Assembly (NCBI RefSeq): GCF_037392515.1
Contig: NC_090288.1
Coordinates: 7,557,501 to 7,621,500, forward strand
DNA length: 64,000 bases
From: Haliotis asinina
Lineage: Eukaryota > Mollusca > Gastropoda > Lepetellida > Haliotidae
Direction of reading: 5' to 3'
Notes under the pieces: generated by a model
Databases searched by the model: none
The model's input: the letters and a program-made list of their open reading frames with translations, nothing else
Told to the model about the DNA's origin: nothing
Position numbers and translations under genes: made by a program
Shown here: positions 48,290 to 58,880 of the stretch, piece after piece
Layout: each line of letters begins with the position of its first letter
How positions within the stretch are numbered: position 1 is the stretch's first letter

Positions 48290-48910
48290 TGTTGTAACTC
48301 AGCAACCACTGATTTCAGTTTGATAGCGTTGACTGGTCTCTTACCCAGCAGTCCCGTTATTTTGTGATTCATGGCGTCAACCACCTGAGGTATCTGCGCT
48401 ACCCATTCAGTCGATCGTTACCCTGGGTTGGCTATCTCCCTCATGTACTGATGTCCGAACAAACATTTAGCCAGGAAGCGATTGAATCTCTTGACTATAG
48501 CTTGGCTGTGATGTTGTCCAGCCTCACCTGTCTAACTCGTGCATTATGCTTGGCGAGAAGCTGTGATATAGAGCCCATGAATTCAAGACCCAGGTCGACT
48601 TGCAATAAATTAGTCCATGTGAGATATATTCGTTTGAAGCCACGGACAACTTGGACCGAGTCTTTCGGGGTGAAGGGTTCTGTTTCCTTGTATCGACTGG
48701 CTACATCTACAATGGTCAGAGCGTGCTTGTAGGTTTTACCTCTCACCCTGTCATGTGGTAGAAACAGCAGGTCGACCTGGTGAACTTGATTAGGCGTGTG
48801 AATGCCGACTTTTCTCCTTGGTATATATTTGGGTGCCGGTAAATAGATCTGCCACGGGGCTTGTTTTTCAAGCCACGCTTTGGTCTCATCCCGTGACACT
48901 CGCGCCATTT
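48290..48910 (-). pseudogene. Polinton/Maverick integrase remnant
   Basis: Retroviral-type DDE integrase of the kind carried by Polinton/Maverick elements, which inserts the element's DNA into the host chromosome. Visible: the first catalytic Asp in a VHQVDLLFLP context, a conserved ALTIVDVASRY block, and a second LLQVDLGLEFMG block with the next Asp. The third acidic residue lies past a frameshift at about 48,495; in that frame the expected Glu position reads VKRFNRFL, that is Lys. The C-terminal part continues to about 48,290 in the shifted frame. Inactive by frameshift and probably by the Lys change. It lies downstream of the polymerase on the same strand. Confidence 0.72.
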
Positions 48911-48969
48911 TAGCCAGCTTATGTATGGTGCTAGCTCATTTCCAGTACCTGCACGGTCTATAGTAGATA

Positions 48970-49745
48970 CCCTAAAACCTTTTAGACATCGTATGTGCTT
49001 ATGTTCTTGGTTCAGTTTTCTCATGCCCATACTCGTGTTTATCCCATCGATGGCTATCCAATGCTTAGTGTCCATCGGCGACAGGGACGTCTTGTTAATC
49101 GTCAGTTCATATATCCTGTGCCCATCAATTCTCAGTGTGTTCAGTTGATGCCTGAAGGTGCGGGTCTTGAGCAGGGCTTCTTTGAGTATGATGTGTTTGA
49201 TGTGTTGTTTCAAAACGTACTTCTTGACTCCCTCCGCCTATCAGATTTCTCCTTTATCGGCATTCAAGATGGAGTACGTCTTAAGTCTCAGCTATTGGCA
49301 TGCCAGCACACTCGTCCTTCATCTTGCCGAGCACTTTTTTATTTACTGTGCTGTGCATGGTATGGCCGTGGACATAGTCGCTGGTGTTGTACAAATGAAG
49401 GCATTTCTTCATGTCCTCGTACATGTCCTCGATTCGAATCTCCATCAACAGGAAATCCATGTCCGTGTACAGCATTTCACACCAGAGGATACTGCTTCTT
49501 TAGCACGTTGTAGTAAAAGTCGTGCATCAGGTGTTTGGATAAATTGAGGATGCTCATCCCCACGTAAACAGACCAGTTGAATTTGATTTGGCTTTTGTTC
49601 ATGTGTAGGTTGTTGTGTTGGTAGTCGGACATCCATTCCCTGAAACGTTCAGGAGGCCAGGGGGTACCTGTTGTTAGAATTGTGTATCTCCTCTGGATAT
49701 TCCAAGTCAATTTCGAGTATATAACCAGGATACAAATCCGGTGGA
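48970..49745 (-). pseudogene. Polinton protein-primed type B DNA polymerase, C-terminal remnant
   Basis: Palm and thumb part of the protein-primed family B DNA polymerase that copies Polinton genomes. In order on the minus strand: GYILEIDLEYPEE (the motif with the first catalytic Asp), a fragment of the central palm, YTDMDFLLMEI (the usual Asp-Thr-Asp motif with Met in the middle), TVNKKVLGKMKDEC, and KTSLSPMDTKHWIA near the C-terminus. The segment between the first and last catalytic motifs is much shorter than usual, so part of the palm is deleted. At least four frame changes or stops are present. The N-terminal exonuclease part is not found. Confidence 0.78.
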
Positions 49746-49749
49746 ATGC

Positions 49750-49945
49750 TCATGACCTGTGGTCTGCTCCACCCATCTTTTTTTTATTTTGCTCCAGCTC
49801 CTGCTGATATATCCTCATGCCGTGGCTGAACAGCTGGTTTGGCATGCCCCCGATGGTCACTTCCACATTTGTGATCATTGGGTTGAAAAACTTCTCGATG
49901 TCTCTTTGGAATGGTGCGTACTCTTCCACTGAAATGGGCACCCAT
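49750..49945 (-). pseudogene. Polinton capsid protein, C-terminal fragment
   Basis: About 60 codons reading PFQRDIEKFFNPMITNVEV and GMPNQLFSHGMRIYQQ, which I recognise as the C-terminal jelly-roll segment of a Polinton-type major capsid protein. Its upstream continuation is cut at 49,947, where a plus-strand LINE begins; the N-terminal piece is on the far side at 53,010-53,470. The middle of the gene is missing. Confidence 0.55.
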
Positions 49946-50484
49946 GGCTAGCCATCTCTTCGTGGTGGGTGCTGGGTAACACCAAGAGCTCGCCAACAGC
50001 CCCGTTGTGGACCCGGGGGTATATTTGGTCCACCAACTCGTTTGCTGTGGGTTGCGGCCCTGTCTTTGTGGAGGATGGGAGTCTGGGGGTTGAGGGCACT
50101 GGGAGCCTGTGACCACGTTCCCTTTGCCCAACACACACCCCTCGACCCTTACTTCACCTAGACGGGAGGTTGAATGGGCCCGGTTCAACCAATCGGCTGG
50201 TCATGCCAAGCCCTCAGTGTTACATTATGTAATGTTAAAAATTTGAAAATTATATTCATGTAAGTCTTGGCGAATTTTTGGACTTTCACGTTTTTGCCTA
50301 GAGTCGTATGCCCAGAAGGCGGTGGCTCATGGGCCAATCTGGTGGAACTTTAATTTTTATGCTGGAGTACATCATCCGGGTATCCTTGGTGCTGTAAGCT
50401 GCAGATCCGCTTGTTTTTAGCATTGTCCTTGTGATACTCCGTGGTGGGTGGGGAGCCCGAATGATGAAACAATAAAGACTAACC

Positions 50485-51340
50485 ATGGAATACCAAACCC
50501 CTACCAAAAAGACAAAACGTCCACTTGACACTGATTCAGAAAATACTGAACACAGATCCAATAAATCAATTGACTACTGGCCCTGCTTTATCGTAATTGA
50601 GACTCTGGATAAGACACCATTGAAACTGAATCCTTTTGTGGTATCTAAGGGAATACAAGGAATTGCGGGTGAAGTAAAAAAAAAAACATCAGACACTTGC
50701 GTTCAGGTGCTTTTCTTGTTGAATGCAGTAAACGGCAGCAAGCCACGAACTTGTTGGCGATTGAGTCGTTTGTGAACATTCTTGTGTTGGTCACAGCACA
50801 CAGAACCTTGAACACCAGAAAAGGAATAGTGCGAGACCGTGATCACTTGTTTGCTGACTTGACAGAATTTGATATCGTGTCAGAAATGAAGGATCAAGAG
50901 TCACTTATGTTAAGCGATTAAAAACTCATAGAAATAATGAAACCCTACAAACTAACACATACCTGTTTTCCTTTTCGTGTCCGATTGCTCCAAAATCAAT
51001 AAAAGCTAGCTACTGTAACATCAATGTGGATACTTACATTCCTAACCCTTTAAGATCCTTTAAATGCCAAAGATACGGCCATGGTGTCAATACATGTAAA
51101 TCATCTGTTACATGTGCTCACTGTAGTTAGAAAACTCACACGACAGATGACTGCAACAGCACTTTAAAAAAATGTATCAATTGTGAAGGAAATCACTCAT
51201 CTTTCTCAAATGAGTGTCCCATTTGGAAACAGCAAATGGAAATCAACAAAATAAAATTTACACAAGACATAAGTTTTGCTGAAGCCAAAAAACAAGTGCG
51301 AAAATCTAAACTCACGGAAACTTATGCTTCCGTATCTTAA
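50485..51340 (+). pseudogene. LINE ORF1, nucleic-acid-binding protein with zinc knuckles
   Basis: Starts MEYQTPTKKTKRPLD at 50,485. An RNA-recognition-like core (WPCFIVIETLDKTPLKL, GIQGIAGEVKK) is followed after a frameshift near 50,690 by three CCHC knuckles: FKCQRYGHGVNTC, VTCAHC...HTTDDC and KKCINCEGNHSS. A basic tail follows. It would coat LINE RNA. An in-frame stop lies in the second knuckle at about 51,128, so it is dead. Confidence 0.68.
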
Positions 51341-51596
51341 TCGCCATCCGATACAGCCAAAATAACCAAAATGTCTATAAGCTGTCAAACTAACTGGACA
51401 TGGATAAATACCGATTCCCCTCAGATTCTAAATCCCAGTCACAATCTAAATCTGATTCTGCAACAAATGTGAAAGACACTGCGAAGCGCCCAGTTAATTC
51501 AAGGAATGTATCTTCACTAAATGTCAAAGTGGCAGAGCCTCGAAAGGTTCAACAAACAAAATCCAGCTGTTTAACAAATTTGGATCGTTAAAGGAT

Positions 51597-53009
51597 ATGG
51601 ATGTGTCTGAAACCATCCCCCACAGGGCACATAACTTGTCGCCCTCTAGGCAAGGGGTAGATCCCAATAAATCCTCCGAAAAAATAGTTTCTTCAACCAT
51701 TCTACCGTGGAACTGCAGAGGCCTTAAAAATAACATTCATGAACTTCATCTGCAAGAGCAGGATCTTCAACCATCTGCAATCTGTTTACAAGAAACGTAT
51801 CTGAAGCAAACAGATTCTATAAACTTACGTCAGTACAACACATATCATTGTTATTCTCCCCCAGGTGATAAAGCCACTGGTGGATCCTCCATTCTTGTGA
51901 GACATGGCGTTGTCCACAGCCCTGTGACGCTCAAAACAAATCTCCAAGCAGTTGCTGTGCGCCTTATTTTGAACATTACACTTACTTTCGGTTCACTGTA
52001 CATTCCGCCATCATCGACTCTCCTTCTGGCTGATCCTTAATCTCTCTATGATGAACTACCGAAACCATGTGCACTCGTGGGTGATTTGAATGGGGGAGTG
52101 CGGGGGAGTGCGACCACAAACACAAAAGGTAAAATTCTAGACGATTTTATTTTAAATAATAATTTATGTTTATTCAATGATGGTACGGACACGTATTTAC
52201 AGCCTGGTACAGGAACATATTCAGCTCTTGATTTGTCAATAACTGACTCCAACGTACTAAATGAATTTGAATGGTCAGTCCACGATGATCTTTGTGGAAG
52301 TGACCATTTTCCTACTATATTGAAATCTGTAACCCCATCTGATATTCCTCCATGATTCCAAGATGGAAGGCTAACTGGCATTTATATGAAAAATTGTGTC
52401 TTGACAAACTTAAACCTGAACTTTTATTGATGTTCCTAATGCTATCAGATGTTTTTCTGATGAACTGAATTACATAGCTGATGAGTGTATACCAAAGTCC
52501 TCCGTAGTTCCACATATCTGGAAACCATGGTTTAACCATGAATGCAAACAAGTTAGGAAGGCAAGGAAAAAAGCAGAACATTATTTCCGTCGCCATCCTA
52601 TGGTGCATAATTAAAATAAATTCAAAATTTTAAATGCTAAAGCGCAACGTACGTTTAAACAGAATAAACGCCAATCTTGGCAAAATTATGTATCCAAAAT
52701 ACATTCTTTGACACCCATGTCCAAGGTATGGAACATGGTCCAGAAAATTAAAGGTAAAGGTACAAAGTCTAGAGTCCATCATCTTAAACATGGAGGTCAA
52801 TTACCTATGGATAAATCAGATATCACAAATAAATTGGGTGAAACCCTCGCTAAATATTCTTCCTCTTCTGATTATACACCTAAATTCCAGCAGTATCAAA
52901 AACAACAAGAAAAGAAAACTGTTAATTTCAATTCAGATAATAGGGAAGATTATAATGAAACATTTTCTATTCATGAACTCCATACTGCTCTTGATTAAGC
53001 TCATGACTA
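51597..53009 (+). pseudogene. LINE ORF2, APE endonuclease part
   Basis: Apurinic-type endonuclease that would nick the target for reverse transcription. Motifs in order: LPWNCRGLKNN, AICLQETYLK (catalytic Glu), LTFGSLYIPPS, ALVGDLNGG (Asp/Asn), YSALDLSI, GSDHFPTI (catalytic His). A TAA at 52,038-52,040 interrupts the frame, which then continues in phase. After a further shift near 52,355 come WKPWFNHECKQVRKARKKAE and SIHELHTALD, the linker before the reverse transcriptase, which is absent. Confidence 0.75.
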
Positions 53010-53470
53010 TGGAATCCGAGAAGGGACATTGTTGTGTTGCATTGTTGCGTTATCGCCCTTTTTGATTACCAGTGCGTACTATAATCGACTTTCTACTCAT
53101 GCGCAGGAAAAGTTAAACTCTGTTTCATACTTCAGTGGTCTTTTTGCTACTTCCAATGGCTTTTCCAGAGATCTGTGTAACAGTAAAACGCGTTGCTGTC
53201 ATCTATGCTCGACACCTTGTTACTGCTGATTTTGGTGGTGGTTTTCTTGATGATGGCATGACCTATATTCCCTGTTCCAAACCTGTAGTTTGCATTTGTC
53301 ATTGCTGGAAGCCAACGTGATGTTGAACGCCAGTCAGATTGTGCTGGGCACCATGATGTCATTCTCACCCAGGCTGGGGAATCTAACCAGCAGCGTTTGG
53401 TTCTGATCGATCTTGCTCAGATTGTTGGTAATGGTGACCAAATGACGCAGAGCTTTGATGCCAAGAGGCT
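53010..53470 (-). pseudogene. Polinton capsid protein, N-terminal fragment
   Basis: Across two frames the minus strand reads FPSLGENDIMVPSTI, NIGHAIIKKTTTKISSN and AFYCYTDLWKS, which I recognise as the first jelly-roll of a Polinton-type major capsid protein. A stop and a frameshift are present between these segments. It leads toward the LINE junction at 53,009 and would have continued into the fragment at 49,750-49,945 before the LINE arrived. Confidence 0.55.
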
Positions 53471-53479
53471 GTCTTAATC

Positions 53480-54425
53480 TTCGAAAAAAGTCTGTACATG
53501 GTTATACACATAAGATATAAAAGTGTAATATTTAATAATGGCCAAAGACATCGAGATGGATGATTCTGGGGATGCGGTGTTGGTTTAACCCTTGGCTCGT
53601 GAGGTTGGGCTACTATACCCGCCTCATTAGCCATGGGTGGTGGCATGTGGATGACGTTGACATCGGGATAGACGCCCAACTTTTGGATGGCCGTGGCAAT
53701 GACTATGTCGTTGTTGTAACCCGCCACCCCTTTGTGTATTCTCATTCGCATGTTGCTAGGGGCCATGTACAGCCCAGTGCCGAACATGTAGTCTACTTTC
53801 AACTGGGTGTATTTCAACATGTTTTGGTATATCTCAATGGCCACTGGCAGATCAACCGGGCTGGCTATAGCGTCCTCCATATTCGACACAAACTGTTTCT
53901 GCCTGACGTAAGCGGTTCCCTTACATATGATAGTGGAGCGTATCTGCCTCTGTGTGCCAGACACGGCCCACATATATTTTCGAGTAGATTCCTTCACGTG
54001 GATGGTGCCGGAATGAGTGAACCCCTTCAATGTATCCAGGATAAGCATTTTCCAATCATCACCTGGTCCTTGTTTGAAGCTCCAAACGCGGTAATCCTTG
54101 CTGTCGCTGAAAGCCATGTAACGGTCATCCCACTCTTTTGTTTTTAAATAATGATATGACATGTAAGCCACATCATAGCTGGTTTCCGTGAAAGGCTCGT
54201 TATGAACGATTGGAATGCATGCCTGTGGTTCGGCCCTGGCAAACGCCAGTCCGTCTTCAGATCAATACCGAATTCGTTGCAAACACGTTCGTATGCCCGT
54301 CTATTGTACGGATTGTTTACTGCATTCCTCGCCTTATCCTGAGGTATTGTTGTGGTTATTTCTTAGAGAATACGCCTGATATGGTTGTACACGTAAAATG
54401 TAAACACAGATTTACTCAGTTGATC
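53480..54425 (-). pseudogene. Polinton-associated protein of unknown function
   Basis: The longest frame in the window (262 codons from 54,171) with further homologous-looking sequence upstream in a shifted frame to about 54,425 (NNPYNRRAYERVCNEFGI). Segments: AYMSYHYLKTKEWDDRYM, GPGDDWKMLILDTLKGFTH, KGTAYVRQKQFVSNMEDA, GYNNDIVIATAIQKLG, then a proline-rich stretch and a C-terminal hydrophobic segment of about 20 residues that could span a membrane. I do not recognise the family. It ends directly before the capsid gene on the same strand, so a structural or packaging role is plausible but not shown. One frameshift near 54,235 and a stop near 54,363. Confidence 0.5.
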
Positions 54426-54483
54426 ACGTCCGGATTGCACTAGATTTGACCTTGTCCGCATCGGCGTTGATAGATGAATGGTA

Positions 54484-55060
54484 CACCCATCATTCGGTGG
54501 CAAACTGCTCGACTTAGAAGATGTTGCGAGCAACGCGACTGCCATCACCAAACATAAGCCACATTCACTCGTCTTCACCGATGGCAACAATTGGGTGTTG
54601 TTGCCCACTCGACTGGTTTCTCAATATTAATCTCAACTCCCCCATGTGTTCACAGAGAATGAAAGACAACTACATAAGCACAGTCGTGAACAATGGAATC
54701 CTGCTCGTAGCTTACGTTCCAGTGCAGAAGCATAGTGTAATCACCAGCCCAGTATCGAGCATGGCGGCACACATGCTATCGAGTAAAGGATAACGTGGCA
54801 TTGCCCTTGGTGTCTGAATTCGGTGGCATGATCAAAATCCTGGAAGACTTACCTGCGAACTCCACGCCAAAATGGCATCAGTTTAACATTTGCATTGTCT
54901 GCATGCGGGTGGGTGCAAACTTTCACACCAGTCTGCAGGGGGTCACCATGACAGTGGAAGACACGATATCACTCACTAAGATGTTCCTACCCAACAACAT
55001 ACACCTCATGGAGTTGAAGTGCACCCTGCGAGATTATCAAGAAAACAATTGGAAGCTATC
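54484..55060 (+). pseudogene. Polinton-associated gene, broken, plus strand
   Basis: Three open pieces in successive frames: FGGKLLDLEDVASNATAI with FTDGNNWVLLPTRLV, then YISTVVNNGILLVAYVPV, then ALPLVSEFGGMIKILEDL and NFHTSLQGVTMTVED. Frame breaks at about 54,632 and 54,793. It is divergent from the minus-strand gene at 53,480-54,425. Family not recognised; location suggests part of the Polinton. Confidence 0.4.
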
Positions 55061-55078
55061 TTGTAATAATATAGAACA

Positions 55079-55324
55079 ATGGCAACTCATCACCCCATCG
55101 TCACGCTTAACAACCTAGGGGATGTGGAGGTGGTTGATCAAGCTGAGGAAGACACCTTGTATGTCCTACACTATCAAGATGGAGTGTTTAAGCATGTGCG
55201 CCTAAGAGATTATACAGAACCTAATTTGTTGATCAACATGGTCCTCACCACACCTTATCTGTCTTTAGACGAAGATGAGTTTGCCACTGAAATTAAAAAC
55301 ATTGGTATTTTTCATTCCAAATAA
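55079..55324 (+). CDS. Small intact open frame, fibre-like repeat start
   Basis: An 81-codon frame from an ATG to TAA without damage. It starts MATHHPIVTLNNLGDVEVVD and continues with YVLHYQDGVFKHVRL. The short motif of a strand, a Leu-x-Asp-Val turn and then a 'display line' resembles the repeated units of virus and phage tail-fibre proteins, a resemblance in style only. It follows the broken gene upstream by about 20 bases on the same strand. It is acidic at the C-terminus. Function unknown. Confidence 0.42.
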   Translation: MATHHPIVTLNNLGDVEVVDQAEEDTLYVLHYQDGVFKHVRLRDYTEPNLLINMVLTTPYLSLDEDEFATEIKNIGIFHSK

Positions 55325-55629
55325 GGGTTCAGCAATTTGCCCATGATTAAATTCCACTGATAACATAATAATGGCAACAGATCCGGAGTTAGGCTTGAGA
55401 TGCTTGAGACTTGAGATTACTATGTAACTATGGTGCAAAAGTACCATAGAGCTTTCAATATTGTGGATGGTTCTGATACTGCCCTTATGACTACAGGTAT
55501 GGTGTTGTGAGGATTAATTGCGGATTGGAAAGTGGTCTATACAGTGGCGGTCAGATCAAAGGGCTTGGCAAAGGCTGTATCTGTGGAATAAAACTTTCCA
55601 GCAGGCTTTCTTGAAGGTGATCCAGAATC

Positions 55630-56010
55630 ACCATTCTGTAAACTACTCTATCCTTCCATTTGTGTATTGTAATCACAACCAGTCGATGTGTACATCAACC
55701 TACTCTCTTTAACTCCCATTAGCATCTCAGTGAAGATTTACTCATCCATTATATAAACTCGTTCTGCACAATTTTTAATCACTATCACACTTTATATATA
55801 ACCTACTCTGTTCAAATCACTAATTAGCAATCCAATGTATGTCAACATTGTCTGTTCAAATCACTAATTAGCAATCTGGATTATGTATGTCAACCTTCTC
55901 AATTGTAAATACAATATACACACTATGCAGCTGTGTATATACACCCCATGTTATCACTTGCCTGGTAACAGTGATAGTTGACTATCCACAGAACTTGGTT
56001 TTCCTTCTAA
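55630..56010 (+). mobile_element. Penelope-like element 3' tail
   Basis: Matches the tail at 3,100-3,500 in opposite orientation: GTACATCAACCTACTCTCTT, TATATAAACTCGTTC, GTATATACACCCC, AGAACTTGGTTTTCCTT. A 30-bp unit (GTTCAAATCACTAATTAGCA) is duplicated at 55,820-55,880. No coding part remains. Confidence 0.6.
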
Positions 56011-56341
56011 TTAGGATGTTTTAGGAGGCCCAGCACCAAAATCGGTTTTCGTTTTTGCTAAATTTACGCTTACCTTTCGGCTTCCGCAATAACCATAAAA
56101 TGAGTAGCAATTTTTGAAGATCTTCTTTTGTTTTTCCAAAAAGAAAATTATCATCAGTATATGATAGTAATGTAATAATAACGATATTGCGCAAAAACCT
56201 CCGATATGAATGGAAACTTTAACTCATTCACTAACTGATTGTTTGTGTCTCCTCGATGTTTTGTCTTGTTACTCTCGTTATCAGCCCATGATCAATACGG
56301 ACACATTGGAATAATGTTGTATGAACAATAGCAACTCTCAC

Positions 56342-56657
56342 CTGCTGTTAAGCTGTAGTATACGGCACCTGCCTCACGCTCTCCGTCTTCAGGCGACATG
56401 AACAACACGTCATGGAGCTGACACCGTCGGTGTTGCCGTCTATAAAAGACAGACACGCAAGCTTCGTTCTGGAGACACAGAACTACACACTGTATACGAC
56501 TGTAAATATTGGAAATTTCAAACATGAGAGGTTCTGAGACAACGCGACCGTCAAAACCTGTCCATTTAACAGCAAATCCCGAATTAATGCGTTGTATTAA
56601 AGCAGATGCATATTTCACCAGACACAGGAAAAGTAGCGTCCGAAACATTGCGTCCAT
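56342..56657 (-). CDS. Lectin copy 3, exon 1 (signal peptide and PAN/apple domain)
   Basis: Coding start of the best preserved copy. Residues 1-19 (MDAMFRTLLFLCLVKYASA) are a signal peptide; a PAN/apple-like module follows with cysteines 57, 61, 67 and 79 and the segment FYRRQHRRCQLHDV. The exon ends in phase 1 at CAG|GTGAGA. With exons 2 and 3 it makes a predicted 244-residue secreted protein combining a protein- or glycan-binding PAN module with a C-type lectin-like domain, a combination that suits an extracellular recognition role. Intron 1 is 12.2 kb because of Polinton, LINE and PLE insertions. The leader TCAATCATCA...GGTATCTGG is conserved with copy 1. Confidence 0.75.
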
Positions 56658-57179
56658 CTGAACCAGATACCAGTCACCATGTGCTGATGATTGATGGTGG
56701 ACTGGTGGAGCTATGTTGGCATATTATTATGCAGGTAGTATTTTTGCTGCACCACGATTGGTCAAAATAGCGTCACGTGATTGTCTTCAAAACAAACTGT
56801 TGACTTGAGTTTTCTGATAAATTACGATACTGACTTGGGTCGTTGAGCCAAGCTTTCAGCTTTCGGAAATAGAAATAAGCGTTTCGCTGTTATTACAGGT
56901 GATAAACAGATCTTGGAAAATATTGCTAGAAAGAAGGTCAAATAACACTGCTGTGAAGGTTTTCAGAGAATATCTACACCAAACGGACAAATCAGGTGGT
57001 TTTGAGGACTTTAGCGAAGATGTTACGCGGAGGACAGGTCAGAGAAAGGAGAACACTATACGAAATTAACTTTAATGTCTTATCGACATGGCATCCAAAT
57101 GCACTAGGAATAAAAAGAGAAACTGGTATCACCAGGGGGCCAATTTCAAAGAATCAAAGACAGCGCTCAAGGTTACGAG

Positions 57180-57690
57180 AAGGAGTGAGCGAGTGAATAT
57201 TTACATCGGCAGTATTTATGCCATATCGTGAACTTGTTTGGCATTAAAATGGAATAAGTGAATTGTAGAAAAAAACTGTCGTCAAAGGACAATAAAATAA
57301 CTAGAATATCACAAGCACTTTAAAAGTAGCGTGGAAAGGTAAAACAAATAGCACTGTTTGGAATTCAATATAAACCATGGGCTAGGCATTGCCAACAACT
57401 GAAGGTAGATCCATGGGTCCATGGGGACTTGACCCGTGAAGGTCCCGGGGGAGAATAGGCCTTCAGCAACCCATGCTTGCCACAAAAGGCGACTATGCTT
57501 GTCGTAAGAGGCGACTAACGGGATCGGGTAGTCAGGCTCGCCGACTTGGTCGACACATGTCATCGGTTTCCGATTGTTCATGTTGTTGATCACTGGATTG
57601 TCTGGTCCAGACTCGATTATTTACAGACCGCCACCATATAGCTGGAATATTGCTGAGTGCGGCGTAAAACTAAACTCACTCACTCACCCA
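57180..57690 (-). mobile_element. Small SINE-like element and full-length SINE
   Basis: At 57,180-57,320 a member of the small family (ACATCGGCAGTATTTATGCC, CTAGAATATCACAAG). At 57,425-57,690 the larger SINE in its natural orientation, starting ACCCGTGAAGGTCCCGGGG and ending TAAAACTAAACTCACTCACTCAC. Both families share the ACTC tail. Confidence 0.78.
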
Positions 57691-58757
57691 TGGGGACTTC
57701 CAGTACTTTGGCTACCTGCATAGACCCTAACTGGATTTACACCATCCCTTCAGCCGCCGACGATGGTAGAAAGTTTGGAAGTAGGAAGCGAAGGAACTAA
57801 AAAGAATCGGATGCGTTGTGATCAAATACAACCTGCCTGTTGCAGAAGCTGATTTGGCGAGGAGGCTCTAAGACTACGTGTGCAGCTCACATTCCCCACT
57901 ATTTCTACAGCTTAAGGTGAATACTGTCCAGTGAGTACTTTCATTAAGCACATCCGTGACTTGAAATGAAAAAATATTGTCCGAAACATTTCCAGCAACC
58001 AAATTCTGAAATGGAAAATGGGAATTTTTACCACGTTGTTTCCCTTGGACACACCGTCGTGGTTCCATCATGGTGACGTTTTATACGTTTTGTAAAGGTA
58101 TGTTTTTTACAAAACTATGCAAACAATTCCCTGCGTACTACAACAGTCAATGTATTGGTTTTTGAACAGGTGCCATCGTTCTCGTCATATTACGACAGCC
58201 ATAGGACATAAAACAGACACCAGTCTGGAAACTGAGACTGGTTTTACTGATGACAGGACCAAGAAGATCTTTTCCACCGCCATTCGTGATATGGCTTGTG
58301 CTCAACCTTCAGGGGAGAAGAACTCATTACCTATCCTCAGTGATCATGACCTAAGTTTTAGACTGACTGTGAGTTTGATGAAATCTTCAAAACTATCCCT
58401 GCACCTGAGTCATCTCTGTGTGTATCTCCTAACAACATGCATGTTCTTAAGCACAATATTTAATATGACTATGTAATGAATATGAATATGAATATGTAAT
58501 AGTCATATTACAGATGCCAGGACCAGTTCTTAATACCTGTACTGTGACCATCAATTATAACATCAACTCTAGGCAGTAATAAGGTAGCTAGATGAACAAC
58601 TATCTATACAGTCAGACTCTTTGAATATTTCATATTTAAAAGGTGATGTTTTTTCTGGAACATTTAATAAATTATTTTATATAAACCGGGGATGATACAG
58701 TGTGTGCATTGAAGGTTTATGAAAACCTGCTTCTGTTTCATTATGTAACAAAACAAT
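57691..58757. other. No gene seen
   Basis: The frame at 58,117-58,476 (119 codons, plus) has no recognised domain or paralogue. A short inverted repeat TAATATGACTA/TAGTCATATTA lies at about 58,465-58,510. Confidence 0.35.
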
Positions 58758-58880
58758 TATAGACTCTTCTAGAGGTCGATATCGGTTTTTATGGACCTGA
58801 GTATAAAACAATATCGACCTTGTTTAACTCAGGTCACTGAAAAAGCAAGGTCGACCTCTACAAGGGTCTATGATTCTATA
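58758..58880. mobile_element. MITE-like foldback element
   Basis: ATTATAGACTC-TCTAGAGGTCGA at one end pairs with TCGACCTCTACAAGGGTCTAT at the other, and inside GACCTGAGT pairs with ACTCAGGTC. Total about 120 bp. Non-coding. Confidence 0.55.

Larger units (their letters stand above)
49948..53009 (+). mobile_element. APE-type LINE, 5' part only, inserted in the capsid gene
   Basis: It runs from a GC-rich 5' region (GTGGACCCGGGGGTATATTT, TATGCCCAGAAGGCGG) through ORF1 and the endonuclease of ORF2, and stops at about 53,009 before the reverse transcriptase. LINEs normally lose their 5' end; here the 3' part is missing, so a later deletion probably removed it. The 5' region also occurs at 37,836-38,010. 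On both sides lies capsid sequence of the Polinton on the opposite strand. Confidence 0.75.

Noticed and set aside
48364..49547. Plus-strand frames of 122, 172 and 129 codons
   Set aside because: All are antisense to the integrase and polymerase remnants on the minus strand, which carry recognisable motifs.
53560..54147. A 195-codon plus-strand frame
   Set aside because: It is the antisense of the better, longer minus-strand frame at 53,383-54,171 and has no recognisable composition of its own.
53480..54425. Calling the unknown Polinton neighbour a terminase
   Set aside because: Only the short NNDIVIATA segment resembles a terminase nuclease motif; no ATPase motif is present, so the name is not justified.
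58117..58476. A 119-codon plus-strand frame as a gene
   Set aside because: No domain, no paralogue in the other two units, no splice or promoter context that supports it.
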